A stretch of DNA of 7,890 nucleotides from Candidatus Collierbacteria bacterium (GCA_003531665.1 DQFC01000028.1:5889-13778); one strand, 5' to 3'. Shown: positions 1 through 5,610, numbered from the stretch's first letter. Notes: generated by a model from the sequence alone, not told the origin. Numbers and translations: made by a program.

Positions 1-22
1 TTAGTTAATAATAAGAAAAAAC

Positions 23-247
23 ATGAGAAGGCCTGCCAAAAGAAATAACAAAGGTTTGCTTGCAGCAATAGGAGCTGCGGTAATAGGAGTGGCCGCCGGA
101 GCCGCGGCGGTATTTTTATCAAAGAAAGAAAACCGAGAGAAGGTTCAGAGAACAGTTGGCTCTGCAGTACGAAAGGGTAAGGTGGAAGTGGCCAAAGCCA
201 AGAAAAAAGTGGTGGCTACAAAGAAGAAGTTGCTGAGAAGAAAGTAG
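23..247 (+). CDS. Small YtxH-like membrane-anchored, lysine-rich protein
   Basis: 74 residues. A basic N-terminus (MRRPAKRNNK) precedes one Ala/Gly/Val-rich hydrophobic segment at about residues 11-32, followed by SKKENREKV and a very basic tail rich in Lys, Ala and Val (residues 40-74, ending KKLLRRK). This layout, one short N-terminal transmembrane helix then a charged helical tail, matches YtxH-domain proteins (Pfam PF12732 type), whose role is poorly known. The tail also resembles histone H1-like Lys/Ala repeats, so binding to nucleic acid or to acidic envelope polymers is possible but unproven. The ATG at 23 is the only sensible start. The upstream sequence is A-rich without a clear Shine-Dalgarno site and is cut by the window edge. 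The gene is convergent with uppP, with 15 nt between the two stop codons. The coding call is fairly secure; the function is not known. Confidence 0.75.
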   Translation: MRRPAKRNNKGLLAAIGAAVIGVAAGAAAVFLSKKENREKVQRTVGSAVRKGKVEVAKAKKKVVATKKKLLRRK

Positions 248-262
248 TCCGCGGATTTTTCT

Positions 263-1033
263 TCAAGGTTTGAGAGTGATCCAAACTATGAAAGCTAGGA
301 TGATCCTGTATATGGCGAAGTAGGTGAAGTCATGGTCTTTAACGAACCGGATGAAGGTTTTTACCGCTACCGTGGCCGACAGGAAAGAAAACAAACAACC
401 GGTAAGCAATATTAGGTATTCTTGTGGTGAGAAGTATAGTCCCGATTTTAGTAAATCATATCCGGTGGCGGCAAGCATGGTGGGTATGGCTAGGAAAAAA
501 GAGAACTCAACAGCTTGAGATCTGGAGAGACCGGAAACAAGTCCACCAATAATTGAGGCGGCGGAGCGAGATACACCGGGAATAACGGAAATAGATTGGA
601 AAAGACCAATCGAGAAGAGCCGGCCGACCGAAAGGCTGAGTGATTCTTTTTGTCCCAGCCGAAGTTTTTTTATTCTGTCGACAGCCAGGAGAGCCAGCCC
701 CCCCAAAAAAAGAGCATAGACAGTGATGATCGGTTTCTCAAGGAGCACGTTCCGGATGAATTTGTACAGAAGGAAACCGACGATACCGGTGGGAAGGAAA
801 GCGATGAGGCTTTGCCGCCAGATTCTTATAGAAGAAAACAGATTTTTTCGATAAAGCCATACTACGGCCAGAATGGCCGCAAACTGGATTACGATGTCAA
901 AAGTTTTTGAAAATTCCGAGCTGGCGACAGATAGATATTGTTGGGTGAGGAGGAGATGACCAGTGCTGGAAACAGGAAGAAATTCGGTGAGACCTTCGAC
1001 AATAGAAAGAATGATGGCTTGGAAAATGGTCAT
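263..1033 (-). CDS. uppP: Undecaprenyl-diphosphate phosphatase UppP (BacA family)
   Basis: 256-residue polytopic membrane protein of the BacA/UppP family (PF02673). It dephosphorylates undecaprenyl diphosphate to the monophosphate, recycling the lipid carrier for peptidoglycan and other wall polymers; overexpression gives bacitracin resistance in known cases. The first signature EGLTEFLPVSSTGH is at residues 13-26, with E13, E17, S23 and H26 matching the catalytic Glu/Ser/His set. The second signature is PGVSRSA at 152-158, with R156 as the conserved arginine; the usual final Gly of PG-SRSG is Ala here. Several hydrophobic helices follow, including SFFLAIPTML at 178-187. The length is slightly below the usual 260-275. 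The ATG at 1033 has a perfect TATAAT 8 nt upstream and no Shine-Dalgarno site, so the mRNA is probably leaderless. The gene is divergent from the Nramp-related gene. A T7G7 run lies inside the gene (698-711). Confidence 0.96.
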   Translation of the reverse strand: MTIFQAIILSIVEGLTEFLPVSSTGHLLLTQQYLSVASSEFSKTFDIVIQFAAILAVVWLYRKNLFSSIRIWRQSLIAFLPTGIVGFLLYKFIRNVLLEKPIITVYALFLGGLALLAVDRIKKLRLGQKESLSLSVGRLFSIGLFQSISVIPGVSRSAASIIGGLVSGLSRSQAVEFSFFLAIPTMLAATGYDLLKSGLYFSPQEYLILLTGCLFSFLSATVAVKTFIRFVKDHDFTYFAIYRIILAFIVWITLKP

Positions 1034-1040
1034 TGAATTC

Positions 1041-1047
1041 TATTATA
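1041..1047. promoter_or_regulatory. Overlapping symmetric -10 elements of a divergent promoter
   Basis: The plus strand reads TATTAT at 1041-1046 and the minus strand reads a perfect TATAAT at 1047-1042, so the two -10 hexamers overlap by five bases. On the minus strand the hexamer is 8 nt from the uppP ATG, so transcription would start at or next to that ATG. On the plus strand TTGGAA (1019-1024) lies 16 bp upstream of TATTAT as a possible -35, giving a start near 1053 and a roughly 20-nt leader for the Nramp-related gene. No strong minus-strand -35 is visible. The hexamer matches are directly seen; promoter activity is inferred. Confidence 0.55.
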
Positions 1048-1050
1048 CGA

Positions 1051-1056
1051 GGAGGG
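1051..1056 (+). promoter_or_regulatory. Shine-Dalgarno-like GGAGGG, better spaced for an upstream mini-ORF
   Basis: GGAGGG at 1051-1056 is the only strong Shine-Dalgarno-like site before a gene start in this window. It is 9 nt from an ATG at 1066 that reads ATG GAA TAG and stops at once, but 18 nt from the ATG at 1075 that opens the Nramp-related gene. The gene cannot start earlier because TAG at 1072-1074 is in frame. The site may act through re-initiation, or be irrelevant if transcription starts nearer 1075. Confidence 0.4.
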
Positions 1057-1074
1057 TAGTGTAACATGGAATAG

Positions 1075-2472
1075 ATGGAAATTACCCCTTTGAAAAGATC
1101 AATTTTGGCAGAGCCTCCTTCGTTTTGGAGAATGGTGGGTCCAAGCATTATCCTTTTAGGTTTAGGGCTTGGAATTGGAGAACTAATTCTTTGGCCTTAT
1201 CTGACTGCAAACTATGGTTTGGGAATTATTTGGGGAGCAGTGGCCGGAATAACCGGACAGTGGTTCATTAATTTGGAGATCAGCCGGTACACGTTGGTAA
1301 CCGGAGAAAGTGTTTTTGTTGGGCTTGCCAGGAAACTTGGAAAGATAATACCATTGTGGTTTATTGTTTCAACGATTGTGCCTTGGATGTGGCCGGGAAT
1401 TGTTTTGGCAGGAGCAAGACTATTTACCGTAGGAATGGGGTGGGGAAATGCGGAGACTGTGGGAGTGGTAGTCTTGCTGGTTATAGGAATGATCTTAAGT
1501 CTGGGCCCGGTACTTTACGGAACTCAAGAAAAACTAGAAAAAATTCTCTTAATCTGTGGGCTGCCCTTTGTCTTAGGACTTGCTTGGTGGTTATCCACAA
1601 AAAATGGAGTTACAAATCTAGCTTTAGGATTGATTGGAAAAGGAGAGGATTATTGGTTCTTTCCTGTAGGTTTGCAGGTGTCGGCATTTTTAGGGGCGAT
1701 TGTTTTTTCGGGAGCAGGAGGAAACTTGAACTTGGGACAGTCTCAAAATATAAAAGAGAAGGGTTATGGAATGGGACATGGATCGGGAAGGATCACCAGC
1801 CTACTGACGGGAAAAAATGAAGAAATAAGACTGACCGGAAAGGATTTTGAAATAAATAGCGGTAGTTTGAAAGTATTCTTCAAATGGTGGAAACTATCCA
1901 ATTTGGAACAGGGTCTAATTTTCTGGATGACCGGGGTAATTGCGATGATATCCCTATCCCTTTTGGCATACGAAACAATTTATCATAAGACCGGGGGGCT
2001 AAAAGGAGTAGATTTTGTGATTGCGGAAGCAGAAATAATTGGGCACTATACTTCCCAAATAATCGGAAAAATATTCCTAGTGGTGCTGGGTTTAATGCTT
2101 TTCGCGACCCAACTGTCTGTTTTGGGTACCACCGGAAAAATATTAGCGGAGAATTGGGCAATACTTAATTTTGAAAAATTTGAGTCCAAAAAACTCCCCA
2201 AATATTTTTACAGACTTCTTTGGGGTCAGATCGGGCTAATGCTTTTGGTTTTGGCTTTGGGATTTAAGGAGCCTCTGCAACTAGTATTAGTAAGTGCAGT
2301 ACTAAACGCTTGGACCATGGTAATCTATTCTGTTTTGATTCTTTGGCTAAACTCGACAGCTCTTCACCCAAAATTAAGGCCGGCTGCATGGAGAAAAGTG
2401 GTAATTGCAGGAATGATTATCTTTCTATCCGTATTTGGAATACTGACTCTTTCTCAGACATGGGGAGGATAA
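1075..2472 (+). CDS. Nramp-related (SLC11-like) membrane transporter, substrate unknown
   Basis: 465 residues with about 11 hydrophobic helices, resembling the Nramp/SLC11 fold (PF01566). The N-terminus PPSFWRMVGPSIILLGLGLG leads into TM1, but the metal-binding DPGN motif of true Nramps is replaced by GIGELILWP (residues 33-41). In the TM6 region the metal-binding MPH motif is absent, and SGAGGNLNLGQ (212-222) occupies that place. A hydrophilic insert at about 223-275 follows. Known relatives with changed TM1/TM6 motifs include Nramp-related Mg2+ transporters (NRMT) and aluminium transporters, so a changed substrate is plausible; this protein could also belong to a separate uncharacterised branch. 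The ATG at 1075 is forced by the in-frame TAG just before it. A weak TAACAT sits 7 nt upstream. The gene is divergent from uppP and ends 3 nt from the convergent regulator gene. The fold is fairly sure; the substrate is unknown. Confidence 0.8.
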   Translation: MEITPLKRSILAEPPSFWRMVGPSIILLGLGLGIGELILWPYLTANYGLGIIWGAVAGITGQWFINLEISRYTLVTGESVFVGLARKLGKIIPLWFIVSTIVPWMWPGIVLAGARLFTVGMGWGNAETVGVVVLLVIGMILSLGPVLYGTQEKLEKILLICGLPFVLGLAWWLSTKNGVTNLALGLIGKGEDYWFFPVGLQVSAFLGAIVFSGAGGNLNLGQSQNIKEKGYGMGHGSGRITSLLTGKNEEIRLTGKDFEINSGSLKVFFKWWKLSNLEQGLIFWMTGVIAMISLSLLAYETIYHKTGGLKGVDFVIAEAEIIGHYTSQIIGKIFLVVLGLMLFATQLSVLGTTGKILAENWAILNFEKFESKKLPKYFYRLLWGQIGLMLLVLALGFKEPLQLVLVSAVLNAWTMVIYSVLILWLNSTALHPKLRPAAWRKVVIAGMIIFLSVFGILTLSQTWGG

Positions 2473-2475
2473 TAA

Positions 2476-3126
2476 CTATTCGACGATAGAGGCCAGATCT
2501 TTTAACTTCGCCAGATTTAAAACGGTGAATTGGGTTCTTTTGGTAGAGATGATTCCTAGTTTTTGAAGTTTGCTCATCTGGACACTGGTGGTTTCTCTCG
2601 TGAGGCCGATTAAGCTGGCAACGATACGGTGAGTAGCCGGGAAGTTGACGATCAACTGACCATTTTTTACATCACCATAATCATGAACCATTTGAAGAAG
2701 AACTGAGGCAACTTTGTTTATGGCACTGCCATTGATGATGTTTCCTTGGTTGGTAAGATATAGAAGAAGTGAGCCAAAGAAGAAATCCATAATGATTGCC
2801 GATACTTTCGGATTCTTATCTATTAGCTTCTTGAACTCTTGTTTGGGAACAATGTAGATTTCGGCAGAGGTAATGGCTCGGAGATAAAGATCATTCTTGG
2901 AACTCGTATAGAAATGAATAATGGAAATTAGAAATAGTGGTTTGAAAATATTAAGAGTGTTTTCTCCAGAAGGAGCTTTGGAATATGCCCGAACGTATCC
3001 GGATTTCATAAAATAAACGCTTTCAATTTTTTCTCCCGGTTTTATGACAAGAGAGTTTTTGGCGAATTTTTTGGTGGGAAATTGTGAAAAGAATTTTTTT
3101 AGCTGTGAAAAGTCGGCTTTGGTCAT
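2476..3126 (-). CDS. Crp/Fnr-family transcriptional regulator
   Basis: 216 residues from the preferred ATG at 3126. An upstream in-frame TTG at 3150 would give 224, but a consensus promoter overlaps that extra stretch, so I choose the ATG. The N-terminal half is a cyclic-nucleotide-binding-type beta-roll (KKFAKNSLVIKPGEKIESVYFMKSG and following). A long dimerisation helix follows, then a C-terminal winged helix-turn-helix (PATHRIVASLIGLTRETTSV, then QMSKLQKLGII) typical of HTH_Crp. The phosphate-binding cassette that holds cAMP in Crp (GEL plus R-S/T) is not recognisable, and the protein has no cysteine, so it is neither an Fe-S Fnr nor an obvious cAMP sensor; its signal is unknown. It has its own promoter although it lies downstream of the L,D-transpeptidase gene, and its 3' end is 3 nt from the convergent transporter gene. 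Confidence 0.9.
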   Translation of the reverse strand: MTKADFSQLKKFFSQFPTKKFAKNSLVIKPGEKIESVYFMKSGYVRAYSKAPSGENTLNIFKPLFLISIIHFYTSSKNDLYLRAITSAEIYIVPKQEFKKLIDKNPKVSAIIMDFFFGSLLLYLTNQGNIINGSAINKVASVLLQMVHDYGDVKNGQLIVNFPATHRIVASLIGLTRETTSVQMSKLQKLGIISTKRTQFTVLNLAKLKDLASIVE

Positions 3127-3133
3127 GGGTGCT

Positions 3134-3163
3134 ATTCTAGCTTTCTTCAACGTGGTTTGTCAA
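3134..3163 (-). promoter_or_regulatory. Sigma70-type promoter of the Crp/Fnr regulator gene, leaderless
   Basis: On the minus strand a perfect TTGACA (3163-3158) is followed by an 18-bp spacer and TAGAAT (3139-3134, five of six consensus bases). Seven nucleotides (AGCACCC) then lead straight to the ATG at 3126. Transcription would begin at or within a base or two of that ATG, so the message would have no leader and the upstream TTG at 3150 would not be in the transcript. This is the best promoter in the window. Confidence 0.7.
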
Positions 3164-3178
3164 TCCTGAAAGATGTTT

Positions 3179-3835
3179 CTATGACTTGGGGGTGACCCCG
3201 TAAATCACCACCTTGGTTCCTGGATTATCTTTGTTGGAGACACCGGAAGTTTTGCCTTCCGGTAGTTTGGGATCTGCCCAATTGTAGAGTATTCCGGCTT
3301 CGGAAATTTTCATGTTGACACAGCCATGTGACATGGGGTGTCCAAAATTGTTATGCCAGTAGGTACCGTGAAGGGAGAACCCCCTAGAGGCGGGAATCTG
3401 GCTGTTTCCAAAAAACATGGTGTAAGGAACGTTGGGGAGATAGTAGTAAGTGTGTAGTGCAGCAGATCCACCACTCATTTTGATGAAACGAAATTTGTTG
3501 GCTATATTAAAGGTTCCCGTGGGGGTGCGTCCCCATTTTCCGGTGGAGACCAAAAAGTCATAGATAAGCTTGTCTCCTTCGTAGGCATAAAGTCTCTGAT
3601 TGGACAAATCGACATAAATGACCTTTTCACCCGTTGAGTCTCCTAACACTTTTGAAGGAATGGGGAGATCAGCGATATATGGAGGCATACTAACCGAGGA
3701 GTTGTTAAAAATTGCTTCTGACAAGGAGGGATCGTAATCCGACTGAGGTTGAAAATGATTAGTTTGGTCGGTGGCTTGAATGACAAAAAGGGAAAAAACG
3801 ATGACTGCGAAACAAATTAACATTGTTTTCTTCAT
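3179..3835 (-). CDS. Membrane-anchored or secreted L,D-transpeptidase (YkuD domain)
   Basis: 218 residues from the ATG at 3835. The frame stays open to 3910, but the extra 25 residues overlap prmC and precede the obvious export signal, so the internal ATG is preferred. The signal sequence or anchor is MKKTMLICFAVIVFSLFVIQ. After a low-complexity linker, the YkuD domain (PF03734) runs from about residue 71 (KVIYVDLSNQRLYAY) to the end. The catalytic signature is HGTYWH followed by HPMSHGCVNM, with His at about 156 and nucleophilic Cys at about 172. These enzymes act outside the membrane and make 3-3 peptidoglycan cross-links or attach proteins to the wall. The gene lies 19 nt downstream of prmC and may be co-transcribed, but also has its own extended -10. 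It supports a peptidoglycan wall, with UppP nearby. Confidence 0.94.
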   Translation of the reverse strand: MKKTMLICFAVIVFSLFVIQATDQTNHFQPQSDYDPSLSEAIFNNSSVSMPPYIADLPIPSKVLGDSTGEKVIYVDLSNQRLYAYEGDKLIYDFLVSTGKWGRTPTGTFNIANKFRFIKMSGGSAALHTYYYLPNVPYTMFFGNSQIPASRGFSLHGTYWHNNFGHPMSHGCVNMKISEAGILYNWADPKLPEGKTSGVSNKDNPGTKVVIYGVTPKS

Positions 3836-3841
3836 ATATTC

Positions 3842-3850
3842 AGTGTAACA
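3842..3850 (-). promoter_or_regulatory. Extended -10 before the L,D-transpeptidase start
   Basis: On the minus strand TGT-TACACT (3850-3842) is an extended -10 (TGN plus four of six consensus bases). It is followed by GAATAT and the ATG at 3835, a 6-nt gap that predicts a leaderless message. No good -35 is visible. The same six-base discriminator GAATAT precedes the ATG of the zinc-ribbon gene. It falls between the prmC stop and the L,D-transpeptidase start. Confidence 0.5.
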
Positions 3851-3854
3851 AATA

Positions 3855-4601
3855 TTATGATTTTGGACTAACGGTGAGAAAACGAGGAACGCCAAAAACA
3901 TCCTTTTCAATGGAAACTTGAACCGCAGGCGGTAGAGAAAAACTGTCTAGATTGTGAGTGTCGTTTATCTCTAATATGGCCACCCCTTGAAATGAAAGAA
4001 ATTCGGGAAGTTGGTTCAGAAACCGATTAATGATCGTGGTTCCGTTGGCCCCACCATCTAAGGCGGAAAGCGGCTCGAAATCCTTTACTGAAGGAGATAA
4101 AGAGGAGATGGTATGGGAGGGGATATAGGGCAGATTTGCGGTGATGACATCGAACTTGATGTGGGGAAAATCGTCTAGAAGGTTTGATTTTAGAAAAAAT
4201 AAGTTGACAGGTGAGGGTAATAGACGATGGGCATTCTCTGTGGCTGTTTTTAGGGCTTCGGAGGAGGTATCAGATAAATAGATAGTGTAAGGTGTCTGTT
4301 TTTTGGCCAGTCTGGAGGCGATGGATATACCGAGACAGCCGGTGCCAGTGCCGATATCGGCAATGGCCGGATGTGACAACTGATGTTTTTCGATAAACTC
4401 GGTAGCAATTTTGATAATTTTTTCGGATTCCAGGCGGGGAATCAAGGTGGAGGAATTAACTAAAAAATCCATTTCACAAAACTCTGCGTGACCGGTGATG
4501 TATTCAACCGGTTTTTCACCGAAAGTGTTTGGGTCCGGATCGGGGAAGCCAAATTTCTTTAGATGATTAAGCTCGTACGGAGAAAATTGACGCTTGGGCA
4601 T
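3855..4601 (-). CDS. prmC: PrmC/HemK release-factor glutamine methyltransferase
   Basis: 248 residues. PrmC methylates the Gln of the GGQ motif in peptide release factors RF1/RF2, using S-adenosylmethionine. Seen in order: the inter-domain signature PVEYITGHAEF with LIPRLESE (31-61; usual form LIPRPETE), SAM motif I ADIGTGTGCLGI (81-92), the acidic LSDTSSEAL at 109-117, the catalytic NLPYIPS at 156-162 (a variant of NPPY), and EPLSALDGGANG (176-187), typical of the family. The N-terminal helical domain before PVEYITG is only about 30 residues, shorter than in E. coli PrmC (277 residues in total). The ATG at 4601 follows the upstream zinc-ribbon gene's stop by 14 nt, suggesting an operon. A weak TAAGAT (4613-4608) also sits 6 nt before the ATG. 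There is no Shine-Dalgarno site. Confidence 0.93.
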   Translation of the reverse strand: MPKRQFSPYELNHLKKFGFPDPDPNTFGEKPVEYITGHAEFCEMDFLVNSSTLIPRLESEKIIKIATEFIEKHQLSHPAIADIGTGTGCLGISIASRLAKKQTPYTIYLSDTSSEALKTATENAHRLLPSPVNLFFLKSNLLDDFPHIKFDVITANLPYIPSHTISSLSPSVKDFEPLSALDGGANGTTIINRFLNQLPEFLSFQGVAILEINDTHNLDSFSLPPAVQVSIEKDVFGVPRFLTVSPKS

Positions 4602-4615
4602 TTTGATATCTTAGT

Positions 4616-5371
4616 TTAAGGAGTGGTGAAGGTGTATGCGGAAGTGTTTATCGTTTTTACGCCAGTATCGATTGAGATGGCGTATATATATTGTGTACCG
4701 GAGGTTAGCCCTTCTACACTAAGAAGATGGTTGTTTTGGGGGGCGGGCGAAACTTCGTAGGTTTTGATCTGGCCTTTGGTAAAACGGATGGTAGTCTTTA
4801 CAGGTTTTTGGGTAGAAAAAGAAATTAGAACTTGAGTGGGAGAAATGGGGGTGACAAGAGGAGGAGTGAGAATCTCCGAAGCCTTGATTCGAGTCTCCTG
4901 GGTGGAGCTAACTTGTTCTAGGATAGACGGTAGGAGGGTGGCAAGGGAAAAAATGATTAAAACGGGAATCAAAACGGCAAAAGCTGACTTCAGAGGAATC
5001 CCCCAGAGCTTGTGGTAATAAATTTTGGATTGTTGGGCCTGCTTAAAAAGAAAGAGCTGGTTTTTTGGAAAAAAATCTCCATGATTGTTGGGACAAGTAA
5101 AAACGGTGACCGTTTGGGGAACGGAGTCGTCTTTGATTCCGGGCATGGTTTGGCCACACTTAGAACATACGGGTGTTTCGATTGGTGTGGTGCGATTTTT
5201 GGGAATAACCGAGTCTACATTCCTGGCTGTTTCGAGGGTGAGAAAATTTGCAAGATAAGGTTCGACAAGATGACCACCACAACTGAGACATTCTTCGATG
5301 GAATGAGGATGTCCATCCGAAGTTTCGATTTCGAGGGTGGAGAGAGATTGATGGCAATGTGGGCAGTCCAT
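4616..5371 (-). CDS. Zinc-ribbon / transmembrane / fibronectin-III-like protein
   Basis: 251 residues, not a named family as a whole. The N-terminus carries two TFIIB-type zinc ribbons (zf-TFIIB, PF13453-like). The first is CPHC (3-6) with CLSCGGHLVEPYLANFL (28-44); the second is CSKCGQTM (69-76) with CPNNHGDFF (93-101), the last ligand probably H97. A single hydrophobic helix at about 129-149 follows, then a Ser/Thr/Pro linker. A C-terminal beta-rich domain (about 175-251) ends LTSGTQYIYAISIDT and YTFTT, the pattern of a fibronectin type III or purple-acid-phosphatase-like N-terminal domain. The predicted topology is zinc ribbons in the cytoplasm and the beta domain outside. It is the first gene of the likely minus-strand unit with prmC and the L,D-transpeptidase. 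Function unknown; sensing or scaffolding across the membrane is only a guess. Confidence 0.85.
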   Translation of the reverse strand: MDCPHCHQSLSTLEIETSDGHPHSIEECLSCGGHLVEPYLANFLTLETARNVDSVIPKNRTTPIETPVCSKCGQTMPGIKDDSVPQTVTVFTCPNNHGDFFPKNQLFLFKQAQQSKIYYHKLWGIPLKSAFAVLIPVLIIFSLATLLPSILEQVSSTQETRIKASEILTPPLVTPISPTQVLISFSTQKPVKTTIRFTKGQIKTYEVSPAPQNNHLLSVEGLTSGTQYIYAISIDTGVKTINTSAYTFTTP

Positions 5372-5377
5372 ATATTC

Positions 5378-5386
5378 ATTCTAGCA
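5378..5386 (-). promoter_or_regulatory. Extended -10 before the zinc-ribbon gene, leaderless
   Basis: On the minus strand TGC-TAGAAT (5386-5378) is an extended -10 (TGN plus five of six consensus bases), followed by GAATAT and the ATG at 5371. The 6-nt gap predicts transcription starting at the ATG. No clear -35 is seen. This is the likely promoter for the zinc-ribbon, prmC and L,D-transpeptidase unit. Confidence 0.6.
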
Positions 5387-5415
5387 AATAAAGAAGGTTC
5401 AATTCCTATTTTATT

Positions 5416-5573
5416 GGTTCGAAGTCCGCCAAAAACCGTACTCCCGCGTAACTATCTCGCCCGCCAATGGCGGGTTCCCTTCGGCTCGTCCCGCGGAGCA
5501 TACCTGGGATTTCGAAGAAATACTTCTCAATATGCGCATGGTCCGTGCGGTTTATTGGCTAGACTTCTGCACC
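5416..5573. ncRNA. Candidate structured RNA or structured repeat element of unknown type
   Basis: About 158 nt whose two ends pair. A closing stem is formed by GGT/ACC (5416-5418 with 5571-5573), GAAGTC/GACTTC (5421-5426 with 5562-5567), GCCAA/TTGGC (5428-5432 with 5555-5559) and AAAC/GTTT (5433-5436 with 5550-5553). Inside are GTA-CTCC-c-GCG (5438-5448) pairing with CGC-GGAG-ca-TAC (5492-5503), which encloses the perfect hairpin CCCGCC-AAT-GGCGGG (5460-5474). Two further hairpins are ATTTC-GAA-GAAAT (5509-5521) and CGCATG-GTC-CGTGCG (5535-5549, one T-G wobble). The element is about 55% GC by hand count, between AT-rich flanks. I do not recognise it as tRNA, tmRNA, SRP RNA, RNase P RNA or 6S RNA. 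The wobble pair favours a plus-strand transcript; a minus-strand TATAAT at 5594-5589 just outside the base favours minus. It could instead be a dispersed intergenic repeat. Confidence 0.45.
5460..5474. repeat. Perfect GC-rich inverted repeat (hairpin)
   Basis: CCCGCC-AAT-GGCGGG forms a 6-bp all-GC stem with a 3-nt loop, the strongest local hairpin in the window. It is not followed by a T-run on either strand, so it is not a simple intrinsic terminator. It sits at the tip of an inner arm of the larger paired element 5416-5573. Confidence 0.8.
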
Positions 5574-5588
5574 ATGTTTAAAATAGAA

Positions 5589-5610
5589 ATTATAATCTAT
5601 CTGGTAAACT
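5589..5610. promoter_or_regulatory. Promoter region of the beta-CASP gene with palindromic -10
   Basis: ATTATAAT (5589-5596) is a perfect palindrome giving TATAAT on both strands. On plus it would start transcription near 5603, a leader of about 15 nt. On minus it would start near 5582, just outside the structured element. A second plus-strand candidate, the extended -10 TGG-TAAACT (5602-5610), lies 7 nt before the ATG at 5618 and would give a leaderless mRNA, like the other starts in this window. No convincing -35 is seen for either. Confidence 0.45.

Noticed and set aside
237..264. GAAGAAA/TTTCTTC inverted repeat with a TCCGCGGA palindrome in its loop, between convergent genes.
   Set aside because: The stem is weak and AT-rich, with no T-run after it on either strand, so I do not call it a terminator.
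1066..1074. Reading TAG as a sense codon so that the transporter starts at 1066.
   Set aside because: TAG is used as a normal stop elsewhere in the window (245-247 and the regulator stop at 2478-2476), so recoding is unsupported.
3836..3910. Longer N-terminus for the L,D-transpeptidase, overlapping prmC.
   Set aside because: The extra residues precede a typical MKK signal sequence, and an extended -10 sits directly before the internal ATG at 3835.
5416..5430. GGTTCGAAGTCC resembles a tRNA T-arm.
   Set aside because: No matching acceptor stem, anticodon arm or D-arm at tRNA spacing on either strand; the bases are better explained as one side of the long closing stem.
5012..5581. Long plus-strand open frame opposite the zinc-ribbon gene.
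   Set aside because: It lies antisense to a gene with clear zinc-ribbon and membrane signatures and runs into the structured element; the protein looks random.
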